Positions 51,677 through 63,100 of a stretch of DNA of 64,000 bases are shown here, in pieces. Within the stretch, counting starts at the first letter, position 1; the number at the start of each line of letters is the position of its first letter. Below the pieces are notes generated by a model. The model saw nothing but the letters and a program-made list of their open reading frames with translations, made no database searches and was not told the origin of the DNA. Source of the DNA: Oasisia sp. SBJ-2009 (taxonomy: Eukaryota; Annelida; Polychaeta; Sabellida; Siboglinidae); the NCBI GenBank assembly GCA_964017155.1, contig OZ024867.1, forward strand, positions 15,713,500 through 15,777,499, written 5' to 3'. The translations under genes were made by a program, and so were the position numbers.

Positions 51677-54600
51677 GGTGTGTTATACTTGATGTGTAAG
51701 ATTTGATGTGTAAGACAGGGTGTGAAAGACATGGTGTGTAAGACTTGGTGTGTAAGACATGGTGTGTAAGACTAGGTGTGTAAGACATGGTGTGTAAGAC
51801 ATGGTGTGTAAGACTTGGTGTGTAAGACATGGTGTGTAGGACATGGTGTGTAGGACATGGTGTGTAAGACTTGGTGTGTAAAACTTGATGTGTAAGACGT
51901 GGTGTGTAAGACCTGGTGTGTAAGACATGGTGTGTAAGACCTGGTGTGTAAGACATGGTGTGTAAGACTTGATGTGTAAGACCTAGTGTGTAAGACTTGG
52001 TGTGTAAGACATGGTGTGTAATACTTGATGTGTAAGACTTGATGTGTACGACATTGTGTGTAAGCCCTGGTGTGTAAGACATGGTGTGTAAGACCTGGTG
52101 TGTAAGACATGGTGTGTAAGACTTGCTGTGTAAGTCTTAGTGTGTAAGACATGGTGTTTAAGACATGGTGTGTAGGACATGGTGTGTAAGACTTGGTGTG
52201 AAAGACTTGGTGTGTAAGACATGGTGTGTAAGACTTGGTGTGTAAGACTTGGTGTGAAAGACTTGATGTGTAAGACTTGATGTGTAAGACTTGATGTGTA
52301 AGACTTGGTGTGTAAGACTTGATGTGTAAGACTTGGTGTGAAACACTTGATATGTAAGACTTGATGTGTAAGACTTGGTGTGTAAGACATGGTGTGTAAG
52401 ACTTGGTGTGTAAGACTCGGTGTGTAAGACATGGTGTGTAAGACTTGCTGTGTAAGTCTTAGTGTGTAAGACATGGTGTTTAAGACATGGTGTGTAGGAC
52501 ATGGTGTGTAAGACTTGGTGTGTAAAACTTGGTGTGTAAGACATGGTGTGTAAGACCTGGTGTGTAAGACATGGTGTGTAAGACCTGGTGTGTAAGACAT
52601 GGTGTGTAAGACTTGATGTGTAAGACCTGGTGTGTAAGACTTGGTGTGTAAGACTTAGTGTGCAAGACATGGTGTTTAAGACATGGTGTGTAAGACATGG
52701 TGTGTAAGACTTGGTGTGAAAGACTTGATGTGTAAGACTTGATGTGTAAGACTTGGTGTGTAAGACTTGGTGTGTAAGACATGGTGTGTAAGACTTGGTG
52801 TGTAAGACTTGGTGTGAAAGACTTGATGTGTAAGACTTGATGTGTAAGACTTGATGTGTAAGACTTGGTGTGTAAGACTTGATGTGTAAGACTTGGTGTG
52901 AAACACTTGATATGTAAGACTTGATGTGTAAGACTTGGTGTGTAAGACATGGTGTGTAAGACTTGGTGTGTAAGACTCGGTGTGTAAGACATGGTGTGTA
53001 AGACTTGGTGTGTAAGTCTTAGTGTGTAAGACATGGTGTTTAAGACATGGTGTGTAGGACATGGTGTGTAAGACTTGGTGTGTAAGACTTGGTGTGTAAG
53101 ACTTAGTGTGTAAGACATGGTGTTTAAGACATGGTGTGTAAGACATGGTGTGTAAGACTTGGTGTGAAAGACTTGATGTGTAAGACTTGATGTGTAAGAC
53201 TTGGTGTGTAAGACTTGGTGTGTAAGACATGGTGTGTAAGACTTGGTGTGTAAGACTTGGTGTGAAAGACTTGATGTGTAAGACTTGATGTGTAAGATTT
53301 GATGTGTAGGACTTGGTGTGTAAGACTTGATGTGTAAGGCTTGGTGTGAAACACTTGATATGTAAGACTTGATGTGTAAGACTTGGTGTGTAAGACATGG
53401 TGTGTAAGACTTGGTGTGTAAGACTCGGTGTGTAAGACATGGTGTGTAAGACTTGGTGTGTAAGACTCGGTGTGTAAGACATGGTGTGTAAGACTTGGTG
53501 TGTAAGTCTTAGTGTGTAAGACATGGTGTTTAAGACATGGTGTGTAGGACATGGTGTGTAAGACTTGGTGTGTAAGACTTGGTGTGTAAGACTTAGTGTG
53601 TAAGACATGGTGTTTAAGACATGGTGTGTAAGACATGGTGTGTAAGACTTGGTGTGAAAGACTTGATGTGTAAGACTTGATGTGTAAGACTTGGTGTGTA
53701 AGACTTGGTGTGTAAGACATGGTGTGTAAGACTTGGTGTGTAAGACTTGGTGTGAAAGAGTTGATGTGTAAGACTTGATGTGTAAGATTTGATGTGTAGG
53801 ACTTGGTGTGTAAGACTTGATGTGTAAGACTTGGTGTGAAACACTTGATATGTAAGACTTGATGTGTAAGACTTGGTGTGTAAGACATGGTGTGTAAGAC
53901 TTGGTGTGTAAGACTCGGTGTGTAAGACATGGTGTGTAAGACTTGGTGTGTAAGTCTTAGTGTGTAAGACATGGTGTTTAAAACATGGTGTGTAGGACAT
54001 GGTGTGTAAGACTTGGTGTGTAAAACTTGGTGTGTAAGACATGGTGTGTAAGACCTGGTGTGTAAGACATGGTGTGTAAGACCTGGTGTGTAAGACATGG
54101 TGTGTAAGACTTGATGTGTAAGACCTGGTGTGTAAGACTTGGTGTGTAAGACATGTTGTGTAATACTTGATGTGTCAGACTTGATGTGTACGACATGGTG
54201 TGTAAGCCCTGGTGTATAATACATGGTGTGTAAGACCTGGTGTGTAAGACATGGTGTGTAAGACTTGGTGTGTAAGACTTGATGTGTAAGACTTGATGTG
54301 TAAGATTTGGTGTGTAAGACTTGGTGTGTATAACATGGTGTGTAAGACATGGTGTGTAAGACTTGGTGTGAAAGACTTGATGTGTAAGACTTGATGTGTA
54401 AGACTTGGTGTGTAAGACTTGGTGTATAAGACATGGTGTGTAAGACTTGGTGTTTAAGACTTGGTGTGAAAGACTTGATGTGTAAGACTTGATGTGTAAG
54501 ACTTGGTGTGTAAGACTTGATGTGTAAGGATTGGTGTGAAACACTTGATGTGTAAGACTTGATGTGTAAGACTTGATGTGTAAGACTTGGTGAGTATGAC

Positions 54601-55162
54601 TTGGTGTGTATGACTTGGTGTGTAAGACAGGGTGTGAAAGACATGGTGTGTAAGACTTGGTGTGTAAGACATGGTGTGTAAGACATGGTGTGTAAGACAT
54701 GGTGTGTAAGACTTGGTGTGTAAGACATGGTGTGTAAGACATGGTGTGTAAGACTTGGTGTGTAACACATGGTATGTAAAACTTGGTGTGTAAGACATGG
54801 TGTGTAGGACATGGTGTGTAGGACATGGTGTGTAAGACTTGGTGTGTAAAACTTGGTGTGTAAGACATGGTGTGTAAGACCTGGTGTGTAATACATGGTG
54901 TGTAAGACTTGATGTGTAAGACTTGATGTGTAAGACTTGGTGTGTAAGACATGGTGTGTTATACTTGATGTGTAAGATTTGATGTGTAAGACATGGTGTG
55001 TAAGACATGGTGTGTAAGACTTGATGTGTAAGACTTGGTGTGAAACACTTGATGTGTAAGACTTGATGTGTAAGACTTGATGTGTAAGACTTGATGTGTA
55101 AGACTTGATGTGTAAGACTTGGTGTGTAAGACTTGGTGTGTAAGACTTGGTGTGTAAGACAT
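51677..55162 (+). repeat. Block B higher-order repeat 11 (3,486 bp, 249 monomers)
   Basis: This is the counterpart of 43,893-47,378 at an offset of 7,784 bp. The private change noticed is an A-to-G at 53,339 (taaggc instead of taagac). Confidence 0.85.
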
Positions 55163-58100
55163 GGTGTGTTATACTTGATGTGTAAGATTTGATGTGTAAG
55201 ACAGGGTGTGAAAGACATGGTGTGTAAGACTTGGTGTGTAAGACATGGTGTGTAAGACTAGGTGTGTAAGACATGGTGTGTAAGACATGGTGTGTAAGAC
55301 TTGGTGTGTAAGACATGGTGTGTAGGACATGGTGTGTAGGACATGGTGTGTAAGACTTGGTGTGTAAAACTTGATGTGTAAGACATGGTGTGTAAGACCT
55401 GGTGTGTAAGACATGGTGTGTAAGACCTGGTGTGTAAGACATGGTGTGTAAGACTTGATGTGTAAGACCTAGTGTGTAAGACTTGGTGTGTAAGACATGG
55501 TGTGTAATACTTGATGTGTAAGACTTGATGTGTACGACATTGTGTGTAAGCCCTGGTGTGTAAGACATGGTGTGTAAGACCTGGTGTGTAAGACATGGTG
55601 TGTAAGACTTGGTGTGTAAGACTTAGTGTGTAAGACATGGTGTTTAAGACATGGTGTGTAAGACATGGTGTGTAAGACTTGGTGTGAAAGACTTGGTGTG
55701 TAAGACATGGTGTGTAAGACTTGGTGTGTAAGACTTGGTGTGAAAGACTTGATGTGTAAGACTTGATGTGTAAGACTTGATGTGTAAGACTTGGTGTGTA
55801 AGACTTGATGTGTAAGACTTGGTGTGAAACACTTGATATGTAAGACTTGATGTGTAAGACTTGGTGTGTAAGACATGGTGTGTAAGACTTGGTGTGTAAG
55901 ACTCGGTGTGTAAGACATGGTGTGTAAGACCTGGTGTGTAAGACTTGATGTGTAAGACTTGATGTGTAAGACTTGAGGTGTAAGACTTGGTGTGTAAGAC
56001 TTGATGTGTAAGACTTGGTGTGAAACACTTGATATGTAAGACTTGATGTGTAAGACTTGGTGTGTAAGACATGGTGTGTAAGACATGGTGTGTAAGACCT
56101 GGTGTGTAAGACATGGTGTGTAAGACTTGATGTGTAAGACCTGGTGTGTAAGACTTGGTGTGTAAGACTTAGTGTGCAAGACATGGTGTTTAAGACATGG
56201 TGTGTAAGACATGGTGTGTAAGACTTGGTGTGAAAGACTTGATGTGTAAGACTTGATGTGTAAGACTTGGTGTGTAAGACTTGGTGTGTAAGACATGGTG
56301 TGTAAGACTTGGTGTGTAAGACTTGGTGTGAAAGACTTGATGTGTAAGACTTGATGTGTAAGACTTGATGTGTAAGACTTGGTGTGTAAGACTTGATGTG
56401 TAAGACTTGGTGTGAAACACTTGATATGTAAGACTTGATGTGTAAGACTTGGTGTGTAAGACAAGGTGTGTAAGACTTGGTGTGTAAGACTCGGTGTGTA
56501 AGACATGGTGTGTAAGACTTGGTGTGTAAGTCTTAGTGTGTAAGACATGGTGTTTAAGACATGGTGTGTAGGACATGGTGTGTAAGACTTGGTGTGTAAG
56601 ACTTGGTGTGTAAGACTTAGTGTGTAAGACATGGTGTTTAAGACATGGTGTGTAAGACATGGTGTGTAAGACTTGGTGTGAAAGACTTGATGTGTAAGAC
56701 TTGATGTGTAAGACTTGATGTGTAAGACTTGGTGTGTAAGACTTGGTGTGTAAGACATGGTGTGTAAGACTTGGTGTGTAAGACTTGGTGTGAAAGACTT
56801 GATGTGTAAGACTTGATGTGTAAGATTTGATGTGTAGGACTTGGTGTGTAAGACTTGATGTGTAAGACTTGGTGTGAAACACTTGATATGTAAGACTTGA
56901 TGTGTAAGACTTGGTGTGTAAGACATGGTGTGTAAGACTTGGTGTGTAAGACTCGGTGTGTAAGACATGGTGTGTAAGACTTGGTGTGTAAGTCTTAGTG
57001 TGTAAGACATGGTGTTTAAAACATGGTGTGTAGGACATGGTGTGTAAGACTTGGTGTGTAAAACTTGGTGTGTAAGACATGGTGTGTAAGACCTGGTGTG
57101 TAAGACATGGTGTGTAAGACCTGGTGTGTAAGACATGGTGTGTAAGACTTGATGTGTAAGACCTGGTGTGTAAGACTTGGTGTGTAAGACATGTTGTGTA
57201 ATACTTGATGTGTCAGACTTGATGTGTACGACATGGTGTGTAAGCCCTGGTGTATAATACATGGTGTGTAAGACCTGGTGTGTAAGACATGGTGTGTAAG
57301 ACTTGGTGTGTAAGACTTGATGTGTAAGACTTGATGTGTAAGATTTGGTGTGTAAGACTTGGTGTGTATAACATGGTGTGTAAGACATGGTGTGTAAGAC
57401 TTGGTGTGAAAGACTTGATGTGTAAGACTTGATGTGTAAGACTTGGTGTGTAAGACTTGGTGTATAAGACATGGTGTGTAAGACTTGGTGTTTAAGACTT
57501 GGTGTGAAAGACTTGATGTGTAAGACTTGATGTGTAAGACTTGGTGTGTAAGACTTGATGTGTAAGGATTGGTGTGAAACACTTGATGTGTAAGACTTGA
57601 TGTGTAAGACTTGATGTGTAAGACTTGGTGAGTATGACTTGGTGTGTATGACTTGGTGTGTAAGACAGGGTGTGAAAGACATGGTGTGTAAGACTTGGTG
57701 TGTAAGACATGGTGTGTAAGACATGGTGTGTAAGACATGGTGTGTAAGACTTGGTGTGTAAGACATGGTGTGTAAGACATGGTGTGTAAGACTTGGTGTG
57801 TAACACATGGTATGTAAAACTTGGTGTGTAAGACATGGTGTGTAGGACATGGTGTGTAGGACATGGTGTGTAAGACTTGGTGTGTAAAACTTGGTGTGTA
57901 AGACATGGTGTGTAAGACCTGGTGTGTAATACATGGTGTGTAAGACTTGATGTGTAAGACTTGATGTGTAAGACTTGGTGTGTAAGACATGGTGTGTTAT
58001 ACTTGATGTGTAAGATTTGATGTGTAAGACATGGTGTGTAAGACATGGTGTGTAAGACTTGATGTGTAAGACTTGGTGTGAAACACTTGATGTGTAAGAC

Positions 58101-58200
58101 TTGATGTGTAAGACTTGATGTGTAAGACTTGATGTGTAAGACTTGATGTGTAAGACTTGGTGTGTAAGACTTGGTGTGTAAGACTTGGTGTGTAAGACAT
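55163..58200 (+). repeat. Block B higher-order repeat 12 (3,038 bp, 217 monomers)
   Basis: The left part, to 56,871, is the end of the second 7.8-kb duplicate, with a private T-to-G at 55,977 (gaggtg). The right part follows the 3,024-bp HOR order. The longest open - strand frame (55,469-58,606) lies mostly here and reflects only a local lack of stop-creating variants. Confidence 0.83.
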
Positions 58201-59810
58201 GGTGTGTTATACTTGATGTGTAAGATTTGATGTGTAAGACAGGGTGTGAAAGACATGGTGTGTAAGACTTGGTGTGTAAGACATGGTGTGTAAGACTAGG
58301 TGTGTAAGACATGGTGTGTAAGACATGGTGTGTAAGACTTGGTGTGTAAGACATGGTGTGTAGGACATGGTGTGTAGGACATGGTGTGTAAGACTTGGTG
58401 TGTAAAACTTGATGTGTAAGACATGGTGTGTAAGACCTGGTGTGTAAGACATGGTGTGTAAGACCTGGTGTGTAAGACATGGTGTGTAAGACTTGATGTG
58501 TAAGACCTAGTGTGTAAGACTTGGTGTGTAAGACATGGTGTGTAATACTTGATGTGTAAGACTTGATGTGTACGACATTGTGTGTAAGCCCTGGTGTGTA
58601 AGACATGGTGTGTAAGACCTGGTGTGTAAGACATGGTGTGTAAGACTTGGTGTGTAAGACTTAGTGTGTAAGACATGGTGTTTAAGACATGGTGTGTAAG
58701 ACATGGTGTGTAAGACTTGGTGTGAAAGACTTGGTGTGTAAGACATGGTGTGTAAGACTTGGTGTGTAAGACTTGGTGTGAAAGACTTGATGTGTAAGAC
58801 TTGATGTGTAAGACTTGATGTGTAAGACTTGATGTGTACGACATGGTGTGTAAGCCCTGGTGTATAATACATGGTGTGTAAGACCTGGTGTGTAAGACAT
58901 GGTGTGTAAGACTTGGTGTGTAAGACTTGATGTGTAAGACTTGATGTGTAAGATTTGGTGTGTAAGACTTGGTGTGTATAACATGGTGTGTAAGACATGG
59001 TGTGTAAGACTTGGTGTGAAAGACTTGATGTGTAAGACTTGATGTGTAAGACTTGGTGTGTAAGACTTGGTGTATAAGACATGGTGTGTAAGACTTGGTG
59101 TTTAAGACTTGGTGTGAAAGACTTGATGTGTAAGACTTGATGTGTAAGACTTGGTGTGTAAGACTTGATGTGTAAGGATTGGTGTGAAACACTTGATGTG
59201 TAAGACTTGATGTGTAAGACTTGATGTGTAAGACTTGGTGAGTATGACTTGGTGTGTATGACTTGGTGTGTAAGACAGGGTGTGAAAGACATGGTGTGTA
59301 AGACTTGGTGTGTAAGACATGGTGTGTAAGACATGGTGTGTAAGACATGGTGTGTAAGACTTGGTGTGTAAGACATGGTGTGTAAGACATGGTGTGTAAG
59401 ACTTGGTGTGTAACACATGGTATGTAAAACTTGGTGTGTAAGACATGGTGTGTAGGACATGGTGTGTAGGACATGGTGTGTAAGACTTGGTGTGTAAAAC
59501 TTGGTGTGTAAGACATGGTGTGTAAGACCTGGTGTGTAATACATGGTGTGTAAGACTTGATGTGTAAGACTTGATGTGTAAGACTTGGTGTGTAAGACAT
59601 GGTGTGTTATACTTGATGTGTAAGATTTGATGTGTAAGACATGGTGTGTAAGACATGGTGTGTAAGACTTGATGTGTAAGACTTGGTGTGAAACACTTGA
59701 TGTGTAAGACTTGATGTGTAAGACTTGATGTGTAAGACTTGATGTGTAAGACTTGATGTGTAAGACTTGGTGTGTAAGACTTGGTGTGTAAGACTTGGTG
59801 TGTAAGACAT
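58201..59810 (+). repeat. Block B higher-order repeat 13, short (1,610 bp, 115 monomers)
   Basis: This is the shortest interval between block B markers. It jumps near 58,830 from the early HOR order to the gatgtgtacgacat, ggtgtgtaagccct, ggtgtataatacat string. The same jump is at 63,730, exactly 4,900 bp (350 monomers) downstream, so this deletion junction was itself copied. Confidence 0.83.
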
Positions 59811-62800
59811 GGTGTGTTATACTTGATGTGTAAGATTTGATGTGTAAGACAGGGTGTGAAAGACATGGTGTGTAAGACTTGGTGTGTAAGACATGGTGTG
59901 TAAGACTAGGTGTGTAAGACATGGTGTGTAAGACATGGTGTGTAAGACTTGGTGTGTAAGACATGGTGTGTAGGACATGGTGTGTAGGACATGGTGTGTA
60001 AGACTTGGTGTGTAAAACTTGATGTGTAAGACATGGTGTGTAAGACCTGGTGTGTAAGACATGGTGTGTAAGACCTGGTGTGTAAGACATGGTGTGTAAG
60101 ACTTGATGTGTAAGACCTAGTGTGTAAGACTTGGTGTGTAAGACATGGTGTGTAATACTTGATGTGTAAGACTTGATGTGTACGACATTGTGTGTAAGCC
60201 CTGGTGTGTAAGACATGGTGTGTAAGACCTGGTGTGTAAGACATGGTGTGTAAGACTTGGTGTGTAAGACTTAGTGTGTAAGACATGGTGTTTAAGACAT
60301 GGTGTGTAAGACATGGTGTGTAAGACTTGGTGTGAAAGACTTGGTGTGTAAGACATGGTGTGTAAGACTTGGTGTGTAAGACTTGGTGTGAAAGACTTGA
60401 TGTGTAAGACTTGATGTGTAAGACTTGATGTGTAAGACTTGGTGTGTAAGACTTGATGTGTAAGACTTGGTGTGAAACACTTGATATGTAAGACTTGATG
60501 TGTAAGACTTGGTGTGTAAGACATGGTGTGTAAGACTTGGTGTGTAAGACTCGGTGTGTAAGACATGGTGTGTAAGACCTGGTGTGTAAGACTTGATGTG
60601 TAAGACTTGATGTGTAAGACTTGATGTGTAAGACTTGGTGTGTAAGACTTGATGTGTAAGACTTGGTGTGAAACACTTGATATGTAAGACTTGATGTGTA
60701 AGACTTGGTGTGTAAGACATGGTGTGTAAGACTTGGTGTGTAAGACTCGGTGTGTAAGACATGGTGTGTAAGACTCGGTGTGTAAGTCTTAGTGTGTAAG
60801 ACATGGTGTTTAAGACATGGTGTGTAGGACATGGTGTGTAAGACTTGGTGTGTAAAACTTGGTGTGTAAGACATGGTGTGTAAGACCTGGTGTGTAAGAC
60901 ATGGTGTGTAAGACCTGGTGTGTAAGACATGGTGTGTAAGACTTGATGTGTAAGACCTGGTGTGTAAGACTTGGTGTGTAAGACTTAGTGTGTAAGACAT
61001 GGTGTTTAAGACATGGTGTGTAAGACATGGTGTGTAAGACTTGGTGTGAAAGACTTGATGTGTAAGACTTGATGTGTAAGACTTGGTGTGTAAGACTTGG
61101 TGTGTAAGACATGGTGTGTAAGACTTTGTGTGTATGACTTGGTGTGAAACACTTGATGTGTAAGACTTGATGTGTAAGACTTGATGTGTAAGACTTGGTG
61201 TGAAACACTTGATATGTAAGACTTGATGTGTAAGACTTGGTGTGTAAGACATGGTGTGTAAGACTTGGTGTGTAAGTCTTAGTGTGTAAGACATGGTGTT
61301 TAAGACATGGTGTGTAGGACATGGTGTGTAAGACTTGGTGTGTAAGACTTGGTGTGTAAGACTTAGTGTGCAAGACATGGTGTTTAAGACATGGTGTGTA
61401 AGACATGGTGTGTAAGAATTGGTGTGAAAGACTTGATGTGTAAGACTTGATGTGTAAGACTTGGTGTGTAAGTCTTGGTGTGTAAGACATGGTGTGTAAG
61501 ACTTGGTGTGTAAGATTTGGTGTGAAAGACTTGATGTGTAAGACTTGATGTGTAAGATTTGATGTGTAGGACTTGGTGTGTAAGACTTGATGTGTAAGAC
61601 TTGGTGTGAAACACTTGATATGTAAGACTTGATGTGTAAGACTAGGTGTGTAAGACATGGTGTGTAAGACTTGGTGTGTAAGACTCGGTGTGTAAGACAT
61701 GGTGTGTAAGACTTGGTGTGTAAGTCTTAGTGTGTAAGACATTGTGTTTAAGACATGGTGTGTAGGACATGGTGTGTAAGACCTGGTGTTTAAGACATGG
61801 TGTGTAAGACTTGATGTGTAAGACCTGGTGTGTAAGACTTGGTGTGTAAGACATGTTGTGTAATACTTGATGTGTCAGACTTGATGTGTACGACATGGTG
61901 TGTAAGCCCTGGTGTATAATACATGGTGTGTAAGACCTGGTGTGTAAGACATGGTGTGTAAGACTTGGTGTGTAAGACATGGTGTGTAAGACCTGGTGTG
62001 TAAGACATGGTGTGTAAGACCTGGTGTGTAAGACATGGTGTGTAAGACTTGATGTGTAAGACCTGGTGTGTAAGACTTGGTGTGTAAGACATGTTGTGTA
62101 ATACTTGATGTGTCAGACTTGATGTGTACGACATGGTGTGTAAGCCCTGGTGTATAATACATGGTGTGTAAGACCTGGTGTGTAAGACATGGTGTGTAAG
62201 ACTTGGTGTGTAAGACTTGATGTGTAAGACTTGATGTGTAAGATTTGGTGTGTAAGACTTGGTGTGTATAACATGGTGTGTAAGACATGGTGTGTAAGAC
62301 TTGGTGTGAAAGACTTGATGTGTAAGACTTGATGTGTAAGACTTGGTGTGTAAGACTTGGTGTATAAGATATGGTGTGTAAGACTTGGTGTTTAAGACTT
62401 GGTGTGAAAGACTTGATGTGTAAGACTTGATGTGTAAGACTTGGTGTGTAAGACTTGATGTGTAAGACTTGGTGTGAAACACTTGATGTGTAAGACTTGA
62501 TGTGTAAGACTTGATGTGTAAGACTTGGTGAGTATGACTTGGTGTGTATGACTTGGTGTGTAAGACAGGGTGTGAAAGACATGGTGTGTAAGACTTGGTG
62601 TGTAAGACATGGTGTGTAAGACATGGTGTGTAAGACATGGTGTGTAAGACTTGGTGTGTAAGACATGGTGTGTAAGACATGGTGTGTAAGACTTGGTGTG
62701 TAACACATGGTATGTAAAACTTGGTGTGTAAGACATGGTGTGTAGGACATGGTGTGTAGGACATGGTGTGTAAGACTTGGTGTGTAAAACTTGGTGTGTA

Positions 62801-63100
62801 AGACATGGTGTGTAAGACCTGGTGTGTAATACATGGTGTGTAAGACTTGATGTGTAAGACTTGATGTGTAAGACTTGGTGTGTAAGACATGGTGTGTTAT
62901 ACTTGATGTGTAAGATTTGATGTGTAAGACATGGTGTGTAAGACATGGTGTGTAAGACTTGATGTGTAAGACTTGGTGTGAAACACTTGATGTGTAAGAC
63001 TTGATGTGTAAGACTTGATGTGTAAGACTTGATGTGTAAGACTTGATGTGTAAGACTTGGTGTGTAAGACTTGGTGTGTAAGACTTGGTGTGTAAGACAT
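59811..63100 (+). repeat. Block B higher-order repeat 14 (3,290 bp, 235 monomers)
   Basis: This is a mosaic copy. Its central part, from about 61,234 to 62,874, matches 37,490-39,130 at 23,744 bp, including the nested 238-bp duplication (gttgtgtaatactt at 61,855 and 62,093). Confidence 0.82.

Larger units (their letters stand above)
49066..56871 (+). repeat. 7.8-kb tandem duplication, copy 2
   Basis: This is in direct tandem with copy 1. The two overlap by 22 bp (49,066-49,087), which is shared sequence at the exchange point. The differences I noticed from copy 1 are three substitutions (45,067, 53,339 and 55,977) and one two-monomer indel. This implies a recent event. Confidence 0.88.

Noticed and set aside
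55469..58606. A 1,045-codon - strand frame encoding a 14-residue repeat protein, and many shorter ones such as 814 codons at 45,340-47,784 and 53,124-55,568
   Set aside because: All three - strand frames spell the same peptide because the repeat is 14 nt. There is no unique N- or C-terminal sequence, starts and stops are just monomer variants, and neighbouring frames overlap freely. These are shadows of the satellite.
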